From the NCBI GenBank assembly GCA_020536535.1, contig JAHLWZ010000873.1:1-63947 (forward strand): DNA of 63,947 nucleotides, in the 5' to 3' direction. Shown here in pieces: positions 58,096 through 63,947 of the stretch. Below the pieces are notes generated by a model. That model saw only the letters and a list, made by a program, of their open reading frames with translations, did not search any database and was not told where the DNA came from. Numbering within the stretch: position 1 is the stretch's first letter; each line of letters opens with the position of its first letter. The translations under genes were made by a program, and so were the position numbers. The DNA is from Pelomyxa schiedti (Eukaryota; Evosea; Pelobiontida; Pelomyxidae).

Positions 58096-61000
58096 TTACA
58101 CCCTCAGGCTCCGCGTGCCCCAGGATACATCGTCAAAGTTGCACACTGAGTAGATGGGCACAATGACATACCTTGGTGTGTGGGTTAATGTGAGGAGTGG
58201 TATAAATGGGTGTGGCTTACATCACTGGTGTCATCAGTAACCAACACACGGGTGCTATCACGGACAGAACGGACACCCACTGCCTGTGTATGAGTGCCGC
58301 GGATACAATGATGGCAACCTGCAATTATGTTAATGATTTGAGTTACCTAGCTTCACATACCCAGGAAACTATTACAACAAGCTCAATCCAGAATCGAATC
58401 AGAAACATCTTAAAGTTGAGAACAATGCCGAGTATCATGATTACGATAATGCAAGCCCCAATAAGAGCACTGAACACTGCGTTAGTAATGTTACAACAAT
58501 ATTGGCTCTCCTACCTTCCATGAAACCACCAGTACAACTTCTCAGCAGAAGTAGTGAGCGATAGCACAATCAACAAGATTACCCAGAGAACTACAATACC
58601 CAGAACAATGGGGGGATACACTCCCATCTCTCCTCCGATCTCAAAAAAGAGCATGAGCACAGCTGTGGGTAATGTCAATGAGCTTCCCAATTCTATTGCT
58701 AAGGACAGTAGCAGTGGAATAGCCATTGGTCTGCGCACGTGTGTCACCAATATTGTCTTTAAAACTGTCAGAGTGGCAGAGGGGATGGATTTAAATGCGA
58801 ACCATATTGACGAGTGTTGAGTTGATCCACCTCCGCCTCTGCTTGATTAAATTGACTAAGGTTGCGGGCACATCCGTTCGAGCAACGGCATTGGCACAGT
58901 ACCCGGTATCCCACCCAGATTGTATAAGCAGTGTAGTTAGAGTTCTGTCTTCCCCAAGATCCAGTTGGTTCTTCTGCCACACCTCAAGAGGAGTAAGAAG
59001 AAAGTAGGATGAGAAAGCGTCTTTTACTGTCAGAGATTCACTGAGATAGTCATTGAGAACAAATTCAAGTGCCTGAGGCCTTATCACACAGAAGGCACCA
59101 GGTAAACAGGTTACCTACGCCGAATGGTGCATTAATTACTAAAAAGAGAAGGAATCAAGTTACCATTCCAAACCAATTTTCAGCTGTCTTTGCCAGGAAT
59201 TGATTGCTCTTGTACTCAAAATACTGGGTTAAAGCTAATGGATCTTTCTTCCATGAAAGGACTTCAATCTGAGTGGAGTGGTTTGTAGAGTGGGAATCAG
59301 GAATAGTGGTTCGAGAGGCAACCTCCCCACAAGCCCCACCCATACTCTCACGTTTGGTGAGAAATTGGTACAGCTTCTTGAAATTATTGCGAGAATGCTC
59401 CCACGCGAACATTGTGTCAGAGTCAACGAACTGAAGATAATGTCATTCAAGGAAGACCCAACTCTAACACACACAAATATGGCATCTGCAGTCTTTTTGG
59501 TAACTCCTTGGTCCATGTACTCAAAGAATACTAGTAATGTACAGTTGTGACCTCTTAAAAGGATTGATGTTATTGACAACAATACCTTGGTGTGAGTGCC
59601 TCTTGCCAGCATTTGTGTGTTTAAGGAGAACAACAAAAGGAGAACCGCGCACAGTTTGTCCTCTGTATACCGCCATTTTATCCGGCATTATCTTTATTTC
59701 GATAAATAAAAGGAAGATAGTGGTACCCAATAGGTGTACCGTTGGATCCCATTTTGCCAAGTCGGGCACGAACTTTATTGTGCCCTCACTCGGGTCGATA
59801 ACAATGTTATCTGGGGTGATTCCATGGAGTCGTGAAATGAGGAACTTTGCGGCTTCACACTGTTGCTCATCAAAAACTCCTTGGTTTAGGACTCAATGAC
59901 ATGCATATCCCACCATTTCTCTACAAACCTTCTCTGTCAAACCGTCCGTCAACAATAAAAACCAGTTGTATATAACGAGCAGAAAAAGGGAGATTGGAGA
60001 GTTCAAAAGATCGAACACCAGCTTCAAGTTCATCATTTTTTTCGTGGTGAACCGTGATGCACGCAGTTACGAGGATAGGATGATCTAGAAACATATTCAA
60101 TTTTAGCTGAGCTACATCGGTTATAGCATCGTTCGTTTTTAACCTTCGTACACCTGGGATCCACAAACAGAACAGTACTGACTGCCCATGACTTCTTGGT
60201 AGTTGCAGGTATGGCAAGAAACTAAATCCTTTCAATGAGATGAAAATGATGACCATAAAGAACACATACACTTAGGTGCTGAAATATGCCAAGTTCGTGC
60301 TGGTGGTTTCCCTGGGTCCTCAGGGTCTACAGATCGACTCGGGGCTCTCCGCACATGAGGTTTGCATCCTTGCATCAATGAACCAAAGATAAACTTTGGG
60401 AGAGCAGAAAGAACGATGTACATCAAAAAAATTCTGGAATGGGCTTGTTGGTGAGCTTGCTGAATTCGGAGAGAGGAGTTACATTTGAACAAGAATTGAG
60501 GGTGCCAACTGCATGACAACCATAAAGATAACGTTGGACATCAAGAATATAGCGAACAGCTTCATTTTAGTCTTGTAGGCAGAGAGTTTCCACTGGTCAT
60601 CAGCTTTTGTAGAATGTCCAGGTAAAATTGGTGCCAACTCAATTGCAGCACGTTGTGCAATTGATGGTTGTTGGTTGGGATCCCCAGATAACTCACTCTC
60701 ACTGTTCAGTGCGGTGCTAATATCATCAGTATCTTCCGTTTGGCTATTACCATCTTGGTCATTCTCCAGGCTCCTTGGTTCAAGTTCTCCTTCTGCAGAG
60801 ACTCCACCACCATCGGAAAAATCGTCCGCATCACTGCTCTCAATAGAAGAAGTAGCCTCAATAAGATCATCACTGCCCCATTGCATTTGGTTCGCTTCAC
60901 TCCCAGCCTCTTCTGAGCCGCTGAATAGCACCTCCGGCCTCACTCCTGCGTCGTCGAGCCCGCGTTGCAGGGAATCTCCATCGCGATGTCCCGCAGTTTC

Positions 61001-61309
61001 GTCCTTGTCTCCTGCAGTGGAACCGGCGTCGTACGGCGCGTCGCTGCGTGATCCAGGTTGACTTCCATTGGCCTTTTCTCTTGCGCCGCCTTCGCCTTCT
61101 TTCACAGTCACATCGTAGTAATCATCCGCGGCGGTTTTCCCACTCACATCAGCATTCTTCGTCACCACTCGCGCGGCGTCGTCGCCGCCGCCGCCGCTTC
61201 CAGATCTGGATCTAGATCCGCGGCTCGCCGCGCGCGCCGTGCCACTCTTGTCGCGACAGCCACCATTCCTCCTCCCGGATGACCGACTACTTGCGTTGCT
61301 GTTGCCCAT
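58096..61309 (-). CDS. chitin synthase
   Basis: ATG at 61309 (MGNSNASSRSSGRRNGGCRD). The long N-terminal region is hydrophilic and acidic, with a GC-rich 5' end, and ends in a membrane helix (KLFAIFLMSNVIFMVVMQLA). The catalytic region has LVTACITVHHEKNDELEAGV, QLVFIVDGRFD, ALTQYFEYKSNQFLAKTAEN with FGMVT, CGEVASRTT before it, LGEDRTLTTLLIQSG, and LVNLIKQRRRWINSTLVNMV, the QxxRRW hallmark of processive family-2 glycosyltransferases. Several membrane helices follow (PTAVLMLFFEIGGEMGVYPP; GIVVLWVILLIVLSL) and the end is YSVCNFDDVSWGTRSLRV, the usual chitin-synthase C-terminal motif. It polymerises UDP-GlcNAc into chitin across the plasma membrane, probably for the cyst wall. Confidence 0.93.
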
Positions 61310-62253
61310 GGCCCACCACTTGTTGTTGTCTGCCTGGGCATTGTCTTTGCGCAACGCCAAAGTCACAAGTTTTTACTTTTTTTTTGTTTTCCCCTTCCTC
61401 ACGTACCAACTTGGCTCTGGGCTGCAATGAGCCGGGGCGAGACAAGCTTGGTCAGTCGGACTGGGAGACTTGCGGTCGTCCAGGATGAGGGTGACAGGGA
61501 GTGCCAGTGCTGTGCGGTGTGGAAAGGGAGTGGAGTGAACTCGCGTGTTCCATGTGCCACTCTCGCGAGAGGGAGGTGTTGTGTTGGTTGTGTTGGTTGT
61601 GTGTGGGTGTGGGTGTGGGTGTGGCGTTTGGGGGGTATGTCCTGGTTTGTTGACATCTTGAGAGCCGTGTATGATCCATCTATCAAGAGCAGACTCCCGC
61701 ATGAAACAGATTCCCAGAAGCCATAGCCACATTTGCGCACGCCTGTGGCACTGTGCACGTCAGTTCAGTGTGCGGCTTGGTCGCTTCTATATTTCCGCAT
61801 TGTGCACCTTGTGGGTGGTGTCGTTCAGTCGTTCAAGTATAGAAGCAGCTTATCTTGGTGTCACTTAATGTCTGGGCATGCTTCCCAAACGCTGAGAGGG
61901 ACACAGCCCAACTCCATCCGGCAGGGTGAATGTGAGAACGGAGCCAGGGGTGAGAAATGTTCAAGTTTGTGCACTCTGATTTCCCTACCCACACTTGAAT
62001 ATCCTTGGGTGGGGAAATCAGAGTGCACAAACATTTTGTCCTTTCTGATGTTGACTCTTTGATAGACTCAAGAACCAATCCTATGTAGTGAAAGTAAAGA
62101 GTGACTGTAAGATATTTGGTCTTAAAGAGAGGGGAAAAACCATAATGTGAAACATTCAATTCCTAAGTATCTAGTAACTCCTCTCTTCCTTTCATGAATC
62201 TGATCTTCATACGGCTGTGTAGTTACCTCTAAATTAAAGAAAAAGAGGAGTGG
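61310..62253. other. intergenic region with GT-rich microsatellite and a hairpin
   Basis: No convincing gene. A plus-strand GT-rich run (61578-61625, with GTGTGGGTGTGGGTGTGGGT) and a short frame beginning MSWFVDILRAVYDPSIKSRL (about 61637) lie here, unsupported. A strong hairpin is at 61965-62032. The part near 61310 should be the chitin synthase promoter. Confidence 0.4.
61965..62032. repeat. inverted repeat, arms about 26 bp, loop about 14 nt
   Basis: GTTTGTGCACTCTGATTTCC plus CTACCCAC pairs with GGGTGGGGAAATCAGAGTGC plus ACAAAC; only about one position in the stem mispairs. Flanking bases (AAATGTTCAA and CATTTTG) extend the symmetry with a bulge. Confidence 0.85.
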
Positions 62254-63352
62254 TTAATTACACAGGCGCATGACCAATTTGAGGAGAAGATCCACAAACA
62301 CTTCGCTGAAAAGATCAAAGCAACTAACAACCTGCATCACTTTATATCTTTCAGCCTTGATGTATCCCTCCAATAAGTCTACATCCTTGCCAATCTTTGA
62401 TAGTTGAGGTATTAAATCGTGTCCCTATTGTCATGAAAGTCAGTTACATCGAGTATGTGAAGGAAAAAGCTTTGTAATTAAACAAACCTTAGTACAGTCC
62501 AAAATATTGATGGCAGTGTGTTTTTGGGGTAAGTATACAACCTCCGGCGTAAATTGATGACCTCGAAAATTGTCATCCATATAGTGGACTCGAAAAAGTA
62601 GTAACAATGCACCAGTTGAGGAAGTCCCACTGTCTTTCATGAGGGTGATGCTACACAAGGTTCACAGTTCTCCAGATGTAACTTTAGATGCGTAGTTGTG
62701 TTTTGGTAGAAGTAGGATGTGAAGCAGCTGTCTCTTTCGTTAATCCAAAAAACCCAAAACCTAGGTAAGGCAAGTTATTGTCAACTGACACTGAAGATGG
62801 AACTTTGCTGATTTGAAGTGATTGTACTGTGGTTGTTGATGACACCCTCTCCACCCTCTCTAAGTGAACTCGGTGACTGCAATGGCAGGTGTAATGCTGA
62901 GGGTGGCCTCAATGTAGCCACAAGTGGAGGAGGTGTTAAAGTTTGTATGGACGGGAAGGTCTGGGTGTAGAAGCCAAAGGGGAACCTCCACGATGGCGTT
63001 TGGTACTTTGTGATTGAGATGAAACTTGGGACCCTTTGTTGTTGAATTGCAAATAGTACCTGGTATTTGTTATTCGTCGAATAGTCCACACCTTTGACTG
63101 ACGTGTGGGGAAACACAAAGGAAATTCAGAGGCCAAAGGAATCGAAGGAACACAAGCGGGAAGACCGACTTTTCGCTGTCCAAGAGGGGCACCAGGCCCC
63201 TTAATGGCGGATCTGTCCGCATCAGCCCCCGTGAAGGCACCACTCCAGAAGTTTGTGTGAAATACAGCATCACAGTTTGTGTTCTTCCTCCTCCTTTCCT
63301 CGAATTTCTTTTTTATTTTTTTTTTCATCAGTGCTTCTTTCATTCGCTGCAA
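62254..63352 (-). CDS. unrecognised protein
   Basis: Reads leftward from an ATG at 63352 (MQRMKEALMKKKIKKKFEER), a basic start, then CDAVFHTNFWSGAFTGADAD, GPGAPLGQRKVGLPACVPSI, VWTIRRITNTRYYLQFNNKG and a Ser/Arg-rich part (QSTKRHRGGSPLASTPRPSR). Further exons: PPPLVATLRPPSALHLPLQS (or another frame), TLMKDSGTSSTGALLLLFRV with HYMDDNFRGHQFTPEVVYLP, GHDLIPQLSKIGKDVDLLEG, and an end VDLLLKLVMRLCN at 62254. Exon joins around 62670-62950 are uncertain. The last part is helical. No family recognised. Confidence 0.42.
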
Positions 63353-63681
63353 ACATCATAACTCGAGAAATTGCAGCTTTTCGGTGTCTAAAGCAATCAC
63401 CGTCGGCCTGGTGGACCGGATAATGGGAAAAACTAAAAATAGAACGAGCTAAAATTTCTGCTACGTATCTTGTGCTATATCCCGGCAGAGTTTTTTTAGG
63501 AAAGACAAATTTCGGTAGGTCCTATGTGGGTAAATAAAAAAAACACCAGACCATTGTGTTTCTAAAGTTTAGGTTTTGTTGCTAATCACAACAGATTCGA
63601 TTAGATCGGTGTACATCGAATTCAAAGAATAAGAGGTGATCGAATCGATTACGGACGTAACAGCAACAACTCAGTGCGGAC
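63353..63681. other. divergent intergenic region
   Basis: A/T-rich, no open frame of note. It lies between the starts of two divergent genes and should hold both promoters. ATCGATT-like words recur near 63600-63650 (GATTCGATTAGATCG; GATCGAATCGATT). Confidence 0.4.
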
Positions 63682-63947
63682 ATGGAACGTTTTCACACAC
63701 AAGTGAAGGAGTGTCTTGCACAAAACATCAACCAAGGAATGCAATCTTTTTCGCTGCAGCAGGGTCTTCAACGTCGGAAGACGTTGCAGACACTAAACAG
63801 TGTTGTTCATTTGTTGGGTATGCTATAATTGATGGCCCCACTGTTGTGTGTCGTGTGTTGTATTTAGGTTACTGCTATGTCTACCCAAAACATACATCAT
63901 ACAAAAATACACACATTCAAATCGGCCCTGTGTGTGTGGTTGGATTT
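63682..63947 (+). CDS. 5' end of an unrecognised gene (runs off the window)
   Basis: ATG at 63682 gives MERFHTQVKECLAQNINQGM, then SFSLQQGLQRRKTLQTLNSV, and after a GTATGC...TAG intron (about 63818-63868) GYCYVYPKHTSYKNTHIQIG to the edge. The start is Gln-rich and helical. Too short for a family call. Confidence 0.5.

Noticed and set aside
61578-61625. CRISPR-like or regular repeat array
   Set aside because: It is a simple GT/GGGTGT microsatellite without spacers.

Overview
This is nuclear DNA of a gene-dense, intron-rich unicellular eukaryote. Most genes are split by short introns (about 30-90 nt, mostly GT-AG), and many have serine-, proline-, threonine- or glutamine-rich tails. There are two histone H4 genes, calmodulin and ribosomal protein uL15. 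The best clue to the lineage is a split gene for a NIF-type cysteine desulfurase at 45158-46653 of the kind found in epsilonproteobacteria; Archamoebae are known to have replaced the ISC iron-sulfur machinery with such a NIF system. With a chitin synthase, a STAT-like protein and Dictyostelium-like low-complexity tails, this points to an archamoeba (a Pelomyxa or Mastigamoeba relative). That is inference; no rRNA is present to prove it.

Layout. 1-1776: weak minus-strand ORFs and a hairpin. 1777-14376: STAT-like SH2 protein (+), SUV39-type histone H3K9 methyltransferase (-), a RING/B-box/RCC1 fusion (+) and an ATG1/ULK-like kinase (+). 14424-22133: RRM-RWD-CHY zinc-finger protein (-), V-ATPase subunit c'' (+), secreted glycosidase with a WSC domain (-). 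22328-26043: two outward-facing H4 genes around guanine deaminase, then calmodulin. 26035-37076: Rab-like GTPase with a C-terminal membrane segment (-), SET-MYND protein (+), plant-type quinolinate synthase (+), RING protein (+), CUE protein (+, with an assembly gap). 37226-46653: tail-anchored unknown (-), uL15 (+), Gfo/Idh/MocA oxidoreductase (+), PfkB kinase (-), small unknown (-), Stealth phosphotransferase (+), NifS (-). 46774-63947: MORC ATPase with CW finger (-), TULIP/BPI-like protein (-), ACL4-type chaperone (+), RSZ-type SR protein (-), SDR (-), chitin synthase (-), an unknown (-) and the start of a further gene (+).

There are no operons; themes recur instead. Chromatin: H4 x2, SUV39-type enzyme, SET-MYND, MORC. 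Endolysosome and secretion: V-ATPase, Stealth enzyme, secreted glycosidase, Rab-like GTPase, ATG1 kinase. Cyst wall: chitin synthase. Iron-sulfur and NAD: NifS makes sulfur for clusters and quinolinate synthase needs one. Gene spacing is very tight: convergent neighbours lie 34-50 bp apart or overlap. Gene models were spliced by eye from reading frame, domain continuity and GT/AG sites, so exact exon borders and first exons are the least certain parts.
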